Assembly (NCBI GenBank): GCA_016987375.1 | Contig: PJRA01000160.1 | Coordinates: 391,713-427,223, forward strand | DNA: 35,511 nt | Direction of reading: 5' to 3' | Source of the DNA: Brachionus koreanus | Lineage: Eukaryota; Rotifera; Eurotatoria; Ploima; Brachionidae | Part shown: in pieces, positions 1-14,000 of the stretch | Layout of the letters: each line of letters starts with the position of its first letter | Position numbering within the stretch: position 1 is the stretch's first letter | The notes under the pieces: generated by a model | Database searches by the model: none | Told to the model about the DNA's origin: nothing | What the model saw: only the letters and a program-made list of their open reading frames with translations | Position numbers and translations under genes: made by a program

Positions 1-2049
1 GATTCCAATCCGCTAGATCATATTTGAATCTAGGAGTAATATGAATGTTTGTTTAACGATTTATATGATGATTTTATTTGTTTTATTTATTTATTAGAAA
101 AACTTCCTTGTAGAGTAAAGTTAAATAAAAATAATCAAAAATAAAATGAGATTAAACAAAAGTACAAGTTAGACAAATATGAAATGTTTTTCCAATGATT
201 TAACACACAAAATTTAGAACAGACCAGGCGTTTTCATTTAAAAATAGAAATAAAAATCTGGCCAAGTCAGTCATTTTGTTTTATCAAGTCTTAAGTTAAA
301 AACACATTAGATTTTTACACTTGGTTTAAAATGTGATTATAAATTGATTTAATTTTTTTTTTTTGTTTGTAAATATTTACTTTGTAATAAATTTATGCAA
401 ATTTGAATTTTTAGTTAATAGAAATAATTAAATAAATTTTAAGTGTGCATTATATGTTCTATGCCCACTAAAATATTTGAATGACTTTGATAATTTATAT
501 GTTGATCAAATATTTTATTTTAAACTTGGCACATGACAGCTTGAGGTCCGATAAATTCTGCACTCGAAAAGATTCTAAATTAGCATATGGCCAATTATAA
601 GTGATTTGTAAGAAATGTTATTTAAATAAGTTATATTAGAGTGTTGAACAAGAGCGGCATTGTTAAGAGTATTTGTCAAGATTTAAATAATTTATCAACA
701 AAGGACTATTGAGCATATTTGTGATAAACTTTTCTCCTAGTTCAATTCTACTTATCGGTTTTCGAAAGGTCTTTAAAAATAAAAAAAATCTATTAATATT
801 TGTTTATTTAGGAATTATGTAAATTTTGCCCCTATGGCTATTTTACTCAAAGGGAATTTTGTTGTTTTTTTTTTTATTTGTTTGGATTTAATTTCGACAA
901 AATCGCGCTCAGTCAAGCACATACAATTTTTTTTTTACTATGATTTCTGTTTTATCGGCTAGCATATTTTTTATTTCCGTTCCCAACACCTTTATTAAAT
1001 AACACGCGTGTTTGCTCTGTCCAGCTGAGATTTGCGCGCAACAAATAACGCTTGATCCGAGCCGATTATTGATTCACATGCTGTCCCTTCTATTTTGGTT
1101 CCTCCCATTTTCAATGTCAAAATTTTAAATTATATACTCTGGCGATTTAATAACCGCAATTATACGATTTAATTATTTTTTATATCCACTTAAGAACTTA
1201 ATTTAAATTTCCTGCCAAGACTACAGAACGAGAGTAATCAGCGATCTTGACATGTTGAGTGGCCCGGGTCGAATTTTTAATTAACTCAGCTCTACACCTA
1301 AATGATCTTTTCTAGAGCCCGCGGCCAATATTTCTTCAAGACATGCGTGTTTGTATAATATTTTCTTGCTCTCTTTTTCTCGCTCTTTTTTTAACAAATA
1401 CAAGCTAGCAGAAACACTCACTCACACACACATATGTACACACGCATGTCAAAATATAAAAAAAATCGATAGACTAAAACCTAAACTTTGCTTTTAATTG
1501 ATGGCTTATTGATAACAACAAGCTCTTATCTGTGTTTATCGACTCAAGTGGTCATCACCAAAAAATCCAATCATCTTTTAAATTGAATAACACATCAAAA
1601 TCTCTTTTAAATCGCATTAATTTTTTTTCATACAAAAATATTAGAAAAATTTTATTAGATTTTCAAATTAATTTTAGTAAACCAATAATTTCTCAAAATA
1701 CTATTAATTGGCTTTGCATAACATTATTTATTATAATTAGTTATGAATTTTTTTTCAATAAACTCTAATTCAATTGACATTGACCTTAAATTTATAATAA
1801 ATAATGTTAATTTCCGCCAAAAAGCATCTAATTAAAAAAAAGTCCAAAATCAAAACTCCTGCCCTCAAATACATTGATATGCTATAATAAATTAGCATAA
1901 CTCACTCATTTGGACATTAATTTCATTTTTAACAATTTTAGTTTTTAGATTCAATGTAGATATCCATGTGGAACTATAAACTATGATCTAAACTAGTCGC
2001 TTAAATCAAGCCAAACTACCTCAAATTTTAACTACCTCACCGGCAAAAA
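1..2049. promoter_or_regulatory. Non-coding upstream region of the Fat-like cadherin gene
   Basis: No convincing coding frame is visible. Most of the stretch is strongly AT-rich, but about 985-1090 and 1200-1335 are distinctly richer in G+C, with GCGCGC, CCCGGG and CCGCGG patches and a CCAAT pentamer at 1325-1329. A pyrimidine-rich run (about 1360-1390) and a short CA-rich microsatellite (about 1413-1450) follow. These patches are the best candidates for the promoter or 5' UTR of the gene starting at 2050, but no TATA box or start site can be fixed by eye. A 78-codon frame at 1532-1768 is judged spurious because it has AT-driven composition (Ile, Asn, Phe, Lys, Ser) and no recognisable domain. 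Confidence 0.35.
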
Positions 2050-5000
2050 ATGTTTATCTGTTTATTTATTTCGCTATTGTTAGTATCCAAGGTGCGTTCA
2101 GAGTCCAAAATCGACTCGATTCAGTTCACAAATCAGTCGTACACGGGCTATCTAAGCGAAAACATCGGTCAACTCAATCCCTCTCAATTGTATCCAAGCG
2201 AACCGTCTAAGCGTCACTATCAAAAATTTGACTTAAACAAAAAGTCTGTTTATGTGCGATTTGTAGATCAAATAAAGCCAAGCGTTCAATTCGAAGTATC
2301 AAACACTTACAAATGTTTAACCTTTAACTTCGAGGCGCTTAATCTTAGCCTCAAAACAGACGACTACGATCAAGATGCCATGAGTCTATTCGAAATAGAT
2401 TTCGACAATTATTTATGTACTAAAATTAAACTTAATTGTGTGTGCTATTTTCAGATAAGGCTTACAGACGATCCGTTCGTTCGAGATCGAATAAATCGAG
2501 AAGCAAAAGATAAATACAGACTTAAATTGTTCCTAAATGACAACACCAGAGCTAGTTTAATTGTAAATATTCTAGACGATAATGATCTAGAACCAATGTT
2601 CGATCCTAGTGAATACAGTATTGAGCTAAATCAATTTGAGGTGAATTCACACGGTCGATTTCAAAAGATCAACCTGCCAGAATATTCTGTCATTGGCCAA
2701 GTAAAAGCTCTTGATCCAGACTTGGCCGAAAACGCGCGCATAAAATACTATACCAAAACTAATCCGTATTTTGGCGTTTTTCCCAATACGGGAGAGATTT
2801 TTTTGAAAAAAAGTTCTTCACACTTGTTCTCATTGAATTTAAGCGAGATTAGTCTGCAAGTGAAGGCATTCGATGCTGGTATAAAGCTAAATTTGATCAA
2901 TAATCTTGCTAGATTAAATGCGAGTTTGTTCGAAAACCTGGACGATAGGGAGACTCTTGATAGACGCCTCGTTGACATGGTCACCAATTTGGACCAGGAT
3001 AAAATTTCTCTAGTGTCAAAATATCTTGATCAAGTTAAAAGTTTTGAGCTGGCTCAAGTACACGTTGTTTTAAAAAAAAATTTGTTAAATTTATTCGAAA
3101 AGTATTTTTCCTATCCAACTGTAGATAAAATATTGCCTAAAATAAATAAGTTAAACAATCGGCTCGTACCGCTAAAAGTTTTAAAATTTAACAAAAAATT
3201 AGATAATTTAAATGAGCTTAGAATTGTGGGTGATTATTCACACATGTTTGAATTTGAGTTCAGTCAAGATAAACACATATTTGTGTCGCTCTATTTTGAT
3301 CCAAATTTGATCCGAAATGAGACAAAACAGTATAAAATAATGTTTTGTGTTGATCAAGTTTGTGTTGAATTGATTGAATTCGAGATCAATTTTTTGATTG
3401 ACATTAATCTCTCCATGAGTTCGATATGCGAGCTTAGTCTAGCTTTGCCACAAGCCGCTACGTTTAAAGTGAATAAAATGAGCCGACCGGGAACCCCATT
3501 GTTTGATGCAAGACCAGTCCTGGGGTCTTCGGACATATGCCGCTGGCTAGGAGCACTAGTCAAATATGAACTAACAATTAGCAAAAATTCAAAGCAGCAT
3601 TTGACTCTGGGCTCTTTTTTTCAGGTCATTGTTAACCAAGTCAACACTCAAAATCAAACCTATGAATTGATTGTCGAAGCCCGGCTAAAAAACTTGGACT
3701 CATTTGTTAAAAAACATGTTCAATTTTCGATATCCTACTCGGATGTGTATGATTTTTTGTCTTTGTCGTTCAACTACGACAAAGAATTTAATACCGATCC
3801 GAAACGATTCGGATCAGACCTACTTTATTTAAGTTTAAAATCAAAAAAAGGTGTCTACAAAACCAATGCCGATTGTGATCAATTGAATAGATCAATATTT
3901 GTCCAAGACTATTTGGAGGCCTTTTTGATTCTAGGTCCAAATTTGAAGCGAATTTTGATCGTCAATTCATTCGTCAACGAAGTCATAAGGCTCAAAATAA
4001 ATAATGAAAAATCGCCTAGTCAAAATCTACTAGGAATATTCTCTCAGCCAATTGGTAGCTTGAACATCAGTGTGCACACAACGGACCCATTGGATTCAAA
4101 ATGCTACTATGTGGACCATTTTTACGGCAGTTTGTATCTCAAATGCCAACTGTTGCCATCATTCAGCGTCGAACAAAAATTATTGTCATCTAAAATTTAT
4201 CGACGTCAAATAGATTTGTATAATAACAACACACAATTGCTGACTAGTATGCTGCTTGAATTTAGCATTGAGCATGATTTAGAAAATTTTCAAAATATAT
4301 CTATTCAAATAGAGCCAGTTAAAATAAATTTTGTAAATGTGACCACACATGATCGACATTTACAAACAGATGAGATAAGCGAAAAAATGAGAATTTATGT
4401 TCAAAAAACAGCTGGTTTAATTAAAAAGCAAAAGAATAATTTGGCCAAAAAAATCCTTAACAATGAGACAATAATTCACTTTGAGTACAAAATCAAAAAT
4501 TTAAAAGATTGTTTTTTAAATACAGAGCTGTTTCAAATAGAAACAAATAGAAGCGATGTTGTCACATTTTTCAATTTAATTGACCCAAGTGGCATGTTTT
4601 ACATTGACGGTGTAACCGGAGTGCTTAAATTTAAGACAGATTTTAGACCTGAATATTGGCTTGAGAAACACTCATTCAGACTTAAATTGGAGTTGTTGGA
4701 GACAAATTTTTTGAAAAATTTTTCTCGTCTATACGAGCTAGAAATAACACTTAAGCCAGAGATAGGCTTTGACTCCGACCTGGTGCAAATACCAAAGCTA
4801 ATTAGAAAAAAATATGAACTGTATATCAACGAGTCTAGTGTAGAAAAATCCAATGATTTACTACTAATCAATTCATTTGATGTATTGCCTCTTAAGCATC
4901 AGTTTAATGTGAGCTATTCTCTGCTTAGCAATGGAGATGTACCATTCTATTTGGATACAAACGGAAAATTGTTCTATTTCAACACTCATTTGCATGCTCA

Positions 5001-8000
5001 GGGCCATTTTAAATTTCAAGTTCATTTAAAATTTAAATTTTATCTAAACGAAAGTGTTAATTATGAAGAAACAGCTTTGGTTAGTGTTCATCTAAGTTCG
5101 GCCAATGTTAAAATGGAATTTTTCACAGACAAACAAGAGTCAGTGTTGAACTTTAACTTAAACGCACCAATGCATACAAGCGATTTTGTTCAGCTGGAAA
5201 AATCGACCATAATCGGCTTTGTCACTTTTACAGACTGGCAAATTCACAAATACTTTTTTGATATTGATCATCCAATATTTGTGTACAATAGGCCAAAAAT
5301 TTTTTTTATTAACCATGAACAAAATTTGATAAACGAAAATTTTCTAAAGCTAATTCAAATCGATGAGCAAACAGGCGCAATCTATTTTAATCCAGATCAA
5401 CTGAACTCAATAGGTCTGTACACGCGGCTGTCCAAATTAGTCGACTATTTTTACTACGTCAAAAATTTAGACTCGAAAATAGTCGAGTTCGAAGCAACGG
5501 TCAAGAATATTTACACTTCTGTTAGCATCAAACTTAAAGCAAATTTGATATTTCATTCAAAATTAAAGCCAGTATGGATACCGAACAGTGTTGATGCTTT
5601 GAGCAAAATAAACAAATTTCGCATCAATACCAACAATCTTTTAAATCTGTTCCGCAATGGAGACGAATTTTTGCTCGGCCTGGACATAGAGGAAAATGCG
5701 CCGACATGGCCCGCCTATCTGGAATATCATAGAAGCGACCAGGAAGGTTTTATCATAAATCTGCGCGATTATTTCAAAGCCAAACTCAACTCAGACTCAA
5801 AGACAACTTTGATAAACTACAATCTTTTAAAAAATACTAGATTTTACATACAAAATGATCCACTATTCCAAATAGTCGACAATTACAATGGCCTAGTTCA
5901 GACCAAACACTCGATTCAATTCGACTATGAAATAGAACAGAGTTATATGACAAAAATATTGATAATTCAATACAGAGACTCAATAGATGTAAAGTCAAAC
6001 CAGGAAAACGATTTGATATTCAAGTCAGAGCCAAGTCATTTTACTTATTATTTAGACATGGCTATAAAAGTTGTGAATATAGTAGACGAGCCATTTATCA
6101 CATCCGAGCCGGTTTACTATATTTCGGTAGATGAAAATGAGGCCAAGAACAAAAAGCTTTTTACCATTAAATTGTTGGACTTTGACCGCGGTGCACAACT
6201 AGCTGAGTCTCGGTTCAAAGCTCAAATTTATTCGGGCAACACCCAAGGTCATTTTTATATGTCCGGACTTTCTTTGTATACTAGCGCCTCGCCTAGAAAA
6301 TTGAACCGCGAAGTTCAATCTAAACACGAGCTTCAACTAAAAATAGTCGAAAATAGCCAAGAGACGAACTCGTCTCGGTATGCTCTGTGCAGACTGGTGG
6401 TCAATGTAGAAGACATAAACGATCATAGACCTATCGTAAATGACATTGAGCTAGACATCTATGATCAGATAGATCCAATTTTGGCCAAGAAAATACCGAT
6501 AGCCAATGCCATTTCCATAGATCAAGATTCTATATCTGAATTGAAATATTTGATTATGTCGGTGAGAATTTTGCCTGCTACTTTGTCCGACAAATCATTC
6601 AGAAAGGGCCAATTGTTCAACTTAAAATCTTTGTTTGTTCTAAACACCACTTCGGGAGCTTTGAGTATCAATCGAGCTGATTTTCCTTGCCATTCGTGTT
6701 CAATTCAAATCATTTACCGAGCTTTGGATATTGGTCGTTTTAGAAATCGTACAAGTAGAAAAAGCTACATTAGACTTAACATTCTAGCCAAGCCGGTAAA
6801 TAATGCGTCTACATTTGAATTGTCGTTAACACCGGAAAAAAAAGACAAAATAATTGTTCTTAATTTGAACGAAGATGTTAAACTGGGTGAAAAAGTCTAT
6901 CAAGTTAAAACAAATTTTCTCAGCACTATTCAAAAGTCGATTATTTATTACAATTTGTTAGAAGAGAGCAATGCAAATTTGACATTTTACATGTCCAACC
7001 ATGACGGCTCATTGTATCTTATCAAAAAATTAGACGCAGACAATGGCATTAAATTTTATAACCTTAGTGTATTGATAACAAATTGGCAAGGTCAAATAGA
7101 AAATGTTTTTATAGAGGTCTATGTAAAAGACACTAATGACAACAGGCCTGAATTTTCCTCAAGCTTAGTCTATTTAAACGAAAGCATACTAGTCGAGGCC
7201 AATGTGGAGACCTCAATCGATCTAATCGAAGCCATGGACCCAGACGAAATAGACAAAAACAAATTGCAATTTAAACTAGAAGATTGTTTTTATCTAAGTC
7301 AAGATATTTTGTTGAAAAAGCCCTTCATTCCTTCAGCAGGCATCAATCCATCTACAAATCATTTAAATTATCCTCTTTGTTCAAAGCAATTTCTGGCACT
7401 AGTGCCTAGTCTGAGCATTGGAAAATCTCAACTGGTCAAATTGAAAATAAACACCATCGAGCTGAGAAACTATCTGGACACATCAAGTGACATGTTTAAC
7501 AAAATAAAAGGCTCAATTTTTTTTATTCTGGACTTGTCTGTCCAAGACACGTCTTCTCATTTGCCCACACTGACTCGTATAATGCTTAATTTAACCATTG
7601 AAAAGCAATCGACTCTAATTTTCAAGAGACAATTGATCCAAGACCCAACAGAAAATCTAGACGACGAACTAATCGATTTCGGCTTTAAGAAAAAAGACTA
7701 TATTGTCGTTGTACAAAAGAACCAACAGCTCACAAAAGGAACAAAACTAATCGGCTTATTCAACGAATTCGTTTGGACTAGAGGAGAGCAATTGTTCGCC
7801 TTCAAGCCATACGAAATTAGATTTAGCCTATCCAAAAGAAATGAACTATTTTCAATTGATAAAAATTTTGGTCTTTTGATACTCAATGCAAGTTTAACTG
7901 GTTTAAACAAAATTTATGAAGTTGAAATTGAAGCACAAGCTAACAAATCCTGTTTAGAAAAGTCTAAATTTTACAAAAAAACAAAGGTCTATGTGTCTAT

Positions 8001-11000
8001 TTTGAAATCGGCAGTCAAACAGTCTGATCAAATTGGGCCAATTCGGCCATCTACGCTGACCGGTTATATAGACGAAAATGTGCCTATTGGATCACATGTT
8101 CTCGACAAACCATCAGGTGAACAACTTGACCTATTCTCAGCTTTATACTTAGATCCAACCATCTACTCGATCAAATTGATTGATCGAAATTTTTATCTAG
8201 AATCGGACTCAGGTTCGATTAGGACAAAAACTCAACTTGATTATGAAAAAGAAAAGAATTATTTTTTAAAATTTGAAATTTGTTCTATCAATGATATGCA
8301 ATGTGTTGACAATTTATTTGAGATTGAGATCAAAGTAATGAACCTAAACGACAATGAGCCGATAATCAATGCATTAAGTTATTCAAATTTGCTATTGAAA
8401 CGATCAGACCTAATTCGTTCAATGAGCTTGTACACCTTTTCAGTTCAAGACAAGGACAAAAATTTAACTTCAATAGACATGAAAATTTTTCAAAATAGCT
8501 TCATTTCAGCTAGTTGTTCTGATCAAAACAATATTGATGTAGTAGAGCTGTTCTCTAAATTTAATTCAAATGGCTTGTATGGTCTTAAGCTTAGCGATAT
8601 GGGCTATGAATATTTGCTCTACGTTTTCAGTCAAAGCCAGTGCTCGGCGCGCATACAAGTTCTTTTACAAGCAAATGATGACCTATTCATGACTTGGTCC
8701 AATTTTAGTTTAACTCTTCAAAGCGAAGAAAATTTGTCACCATTGGCGAGAATTAAATCCAACCCGATTGTGCCTATTCTGCACACAATTGAACTTTTAG
8801 AGGGACATGTCAAAAAGTCAGAAATTCTTAATCTAGAATTGGTACTAGAAAATTATTTAAAATCACAACAAAAATTTCCCACAAAAACTCAATTTATTTT
8901 CAATCTGCTTAACTTCGAAGACTTGTTTTACATACAAGATGATCGCTTATTTATCGGCTCTGATAAAAAACTTGACCGAGAGTATAGAGAAACATATGAA
9001 TTGTTCATAGCTGTCGAGTCAATCAACAAGTTAAGTGTACCAACGAATATCAGAGTATTGGTCAAGATAAATGATATTAATGACAATAGACCGGTTTTTG
9101 TGCAACCATTCGAGGCGGTTTATACTCGTAGAAAATTTGATCTATTCGATTTGTACGAGTATAATGCATCGTGTTTGCAAACAAAATTTCTATCATCTAC
9201 TGAGTCAAATCCAATTATTTCGATCAAAGCCAAAGATGATGACTGGGCTCAAAACGGCTCAGTTTTTTACACAATCAATTCTAATTTTAATGGCTTGATG
9301 ATCAACTCACAAACAGGTAGTTTGTTTTACACAGGCAAAAATCGTCATGTTCCTACTTTAATCGAGTTCAATATCACTGCTCGAGATCAAGGATCGCCTT
9401 ATCAAGAGTCCAAGCTAAACGTTAGACTTAATGTTCTAAATTCAAGCCAAAATGTTTATTTTAAAACAAATTTTTATTCGTTTAAAATGAATGTAAATGA
9501 TAAGGCTAATGCCACTGTTGGTTACGTCAACTCTGCTGCATTCTTTGATCAGGTTGATTACCGACTAATTTATTCGATAAAAGAAGGCGATGAGTTACAG
9601 CAGTTTTATTTAAATCCGTTGAGTGGACGTTTAAGTCTGAGAAAAGAGTTTAAAGCTGAGCACAGAACACTGTATCGGCTTTTAATTGAGGCAAGAAGCG
9701 AATTGGAAGAATTTGGCAAATGCAACACTTGGGTTCATGTGAAAATCCAAGGTTTCCTAGTGACTAGACTAGAATTTGAAAAATTTGAATATCATGCTCA
9801 TATTGAGGAAAATAAAAGTAAAATGAGTGAAATAATTCGTCTACAAACATCAGATCCAAACGCCAATTTTAAGCTACTAAATAATTATGACTTATTCTAC
9901 ATAAATGAAATAACTGGTTCAGTTTTTAATAAGCAAATATTTGATTTTGAGTCAGAAAATAAAGAATTTTATTTAAAAATAAAAGCATACAATTTGCATT
10001 ATGAGACCTATTGCATATTGGTGGTGAAAGTTGGCAACCAAAACGACAATAGGCCCATGTTCGATAAAAATATGTACTTTTCTGAAATTGAGCTGAGCAC
10101 AGACTCAACTCATTTGGGTCAATTGGATCAAATTTTGATGAACAATTCATATAATGCAGCGTCAAATTTAACCCATCAATTTGTAACTAAAATAGCTGCC
10201 AATGATCTAGACTTCAATGTCATTGAATATAGAATTGATGGCCAAAGTTTACTAGGTGACACTTTGGAAAGCAAGAGTTTAATTGGGTCGACTTTGTTTC
10301 ACATTGACTCCTATCGAGGCTTTATCTATTTGGATAAAAATGAATTTATAAAATTTAAAAAAATTTTTCAATTTTTAAATTCGCCAATCGACTCAGAAAC
10401 GATTGGTTTTAGCCTAAAAATAAGTGCCAATGATTCTAGATTTATAGCAACAACAAAATTACATATACAGATAAAACAATTGGAGTTTACTAAACCAGAA
10501 TTCAAAAGTAACCGCATTCAATTTAGTTTAGACTTTGACAAATATTCGTCAAGATCTAAATTAATTGATTTGGGCGATCATTTAAAAGATGCATCAACAA
10601 AAATCGAGCTCAAGACCTGGACTCATGGATTTGGCATCACCAATGGATGGTTGTGGATGGACAAAGAAACTATACACAACATTAGCATGATAGATGTAGG
10701 TGTATTTGCATGTGATCGAATCCAGACTGGTCTGTGTGATCAGGCTTTAATCCAGTTGAATATAACTTCTAGTTTGACACAGACTCAAAGAGCAGTACAA
10801 GGTCCTGTGTTTGGATTTGTGTCTCAATACGGTGTTTACTCGATACAACAGCAATTTTCTGTAGCTGACTACAATTACATGGATTTTGTGAACGAGTATG
10901 ACTATTACATCTATGAAGAACTGAATGATGCCAATGAAAGATTTTATTATGAGCTAAAAGCCTTTGAATTGCCCGAAAACTTGAGATACCAATTCGACAT

Positions 11001-14000
11001 TGTCGAATGCCAGTTTGAGATGATTAATTTGACCATTTCGAATGCAAGTTTAATTGAACAATTGAAAAAATTCACACAATCTCGAGACAAATTTACATTC
11101 ACTCCAATTCAAATAAAATATTTGTTTTTGCTTAACAAACACAATGGAGTGCTTAGTTCGCGTAAGACCATCAATTCAATGTATCCGGGAGTTTACAACT
11201 TTAACATAAGTCTAAGAGTTTTGAGCAAAAATCAAAAAAACGAAACCATGATTAGTCCTATTTTGGACTATGTGAAATTTCGGCTAGTTGTGTTGCCCAC
11301 AGTTAGTTCACTTGTCAAAGAAATAAACAAAAATGACTACAAATTTGAAAGAGAATTTTATAGATTTAAATTTGACAAGCACAATCCATCAATTGGTTCA
11401 GTTAGGCTAGTGGCCAAATTTAATAAAAGCCTGAATTTTAGCGCCCAGTATAAACTTGTTGAAAACAAGTTTAAATTACAAAATTTATTTGTGTATGATG
11501 ATGGAGAATTAAAAGTGAACAAAAAAATCACAATTGATCTCATTCGACCATATTTAAACGAAAACAATGAATTGTATTTGAATTGTTTGTGTTTGGCTTC
11601 CATTGAGGGCTCAGTAATTGAACTAATGAAAGAAGTTGTTGTTGATTTTACAAGTTTTTTAAAATCTGAGCCCGAAAAGCTTCAATCAAAGATTCAAACA
11701 AATGAACTGATATTCACTCGATTTGATGAAAAGATACAAATTTACAACAATTTACCTGTTGGAACTGATATATTTAGATTTATGGTAAAAAATAGTCAAA
11801 ATTCTGCCGTTGTTTATTCAAGTGAAAATAAAAATTTCAATTTGGATCCGAATAGTGGACTCTTGTCAATAAAAAGTCTAGTTTCTGGTAGATTAAATGT
11901 CACAGCTTGTAAAAATGAAAAATGTGTTTACACTGTGTTGGACATTGAACTGATTGACCGGTTTGGTAGAGTGGCCAATGTTGATGTGATCAATCAGAAT
12001 GGAGTTATCCGAGAAGATGCTTTGCCGGGTACTGTGGTAACAACATTGATCAAAACAGACAAAAAAATTGACTACTTCATCATAAATGGAGACGAATACA
12101 ATCAATTTGACATTTCTCCTGATGCCAAAGTTTACACACGTCGCATGCTTGACAAAGAAAGCATTTCTAATTACACACTAACCATAATTGCTTTTGACGG
12201 TATGTTCAAATCAACAATTGACTTGTTTGTTAATGTTTTGAATGTGGACGATTCTCGTCCTGTATGCCATGAAAATTTGGTGAATTTAAAACTAGCCGAA
12301 AATTTACCACTTCATCAGGTTGTTCATGTGCCTAATGTAACCAATACTGATCAAGATTCAGCACTGCTTCATCAAATAATCAGTGATTTCGAACTAGAAA
12401 TGCTAGCTGATTCAATTCCATTCAGATATAATCAAAACACCAAAGTAATTGAGCTCAGTGACGAGCTGGACTACGAGACCAGACAATTTTACACATTTTA
12501 TCTATTGAGCTCATTGAATGAAGCTAATAAATGCATGATTAAGTATGTGATCGAAGTGACTGATATAAATGACAATAGACCAGAATTTTTTGTCTTAAAT
12601 AAGACAGTGTCAGTGTATGAGCATTCGCCCCTAGGACTTATTCTAGACTTTGGCATGTACACTAGTGATCTGGACTCGACTAATAACTCTGTAGTTCACT
12701 ATGCGATCAAAAACAATACATTTTTCAATATAGACAAATCAAATGGCATCATTCAAATAAATAGCTCCAATTTAGACCGTGAAGTTATTGGCGATCAAAT
12801 TAAATTAGATATTCAAGCATTTAATTTGGACAACTTGACCAATGTTTACACATTAAATGTGAACATAATTGACATAAATGACAATAAACCAGTTTTTGCT
12901 CAAAAAGAATATCTAGTACATGTTAAAGAAAATTTAGCATTACATACTGAAATAGCAAAAATTAAAGCTCATGATCCTGATTTAGATTCGAAAACCGAAT
13001 ATTACATTCGGCCTAGTGACAAATTCTACATTGACTTTCACACCGGGTCTATTTATTTAAATTGCTCTCTTGATTATGAACAAGAAAACCAATTTAAATT
13101 GGAAATTGTTGCATCGGATACCCAAATGAGTACCAAAGACAACAATTCTAGCTGTCTAGTTATAATAAATGTTATTGATATAAATGACAATCCACCAATT
13201 TTTGATCCATCAACACCAAAACATGTGACCATAGATGAAAACTTGCCACTGAACTCAACAATAATTTTCATTAAAGCCTACGATTTGGACAAATCTGAAT
13301 CTAATAACAAAATATCGTATCAATTGATAAATGGATCAGAATATTTTCAAGTAGACAATCGAACTGGTAGGCTTTATACAGTCAGTGCAATTGATTACGA
13401 GGAGATGAGTGTGAAAAGTTTAAATGTAACTATAGAATGTAGAGATAATGGACAGCCCGTATTGAAAAGTTTGTTTACATTGAAAATAAGTGTACAAGAT
13501 GTGAATGACAATGAGCCTGTTTTTGCTCGCACTAATCAAACATTTGTGCTTAAAGATTCGCTTTTAATCGGAAGCGAAATAGCTAAATTTATGGCTAGCG
13601 ACAAAGACAGCTTTGGTCAAGTGTTTACGTTTAGCATTATGGAACAATACAAAAAAGTCGATAATAACAAAATTTATTTGAGTGAAAAAATATTTTTTAT
13701 GAAAGAAAATAGTCTGATTTTGTCCAAAAATTTGCTTAGCAATCAAACCTATGGTCTTAGGATACGCTGCTATGACTCAGGTTTGCCTAGTCCACTCTAT
13801 GCCGATACATATGTGAGCATAATTGTGACGGACGAGTCGAACACAGTGCCCTTGTTCAACGACACAAGCATAGAGCTCACTAGCATAGATCACTTTGCGC
13901 CCATCACTCAAAATCAGGTTATCGGCCAGCTCAAGGCCACCGACACGGACAAAGACATTTTGTTCTTTGAGTTAAGCAGTGAAAAAATTGACATCAATCA

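Noticed and set aside
1532..1768. 78-codon plus-strand frame upstream of the cadherin, with a hydrophobic C-terminal segment
   Set aside because: The composition is what AT-rich DNA gives by chance (Ile, Asn, Phe, Lys, Ser). It has no recognisable domain, and the segment lies in what looks like promoter or 5' flank.
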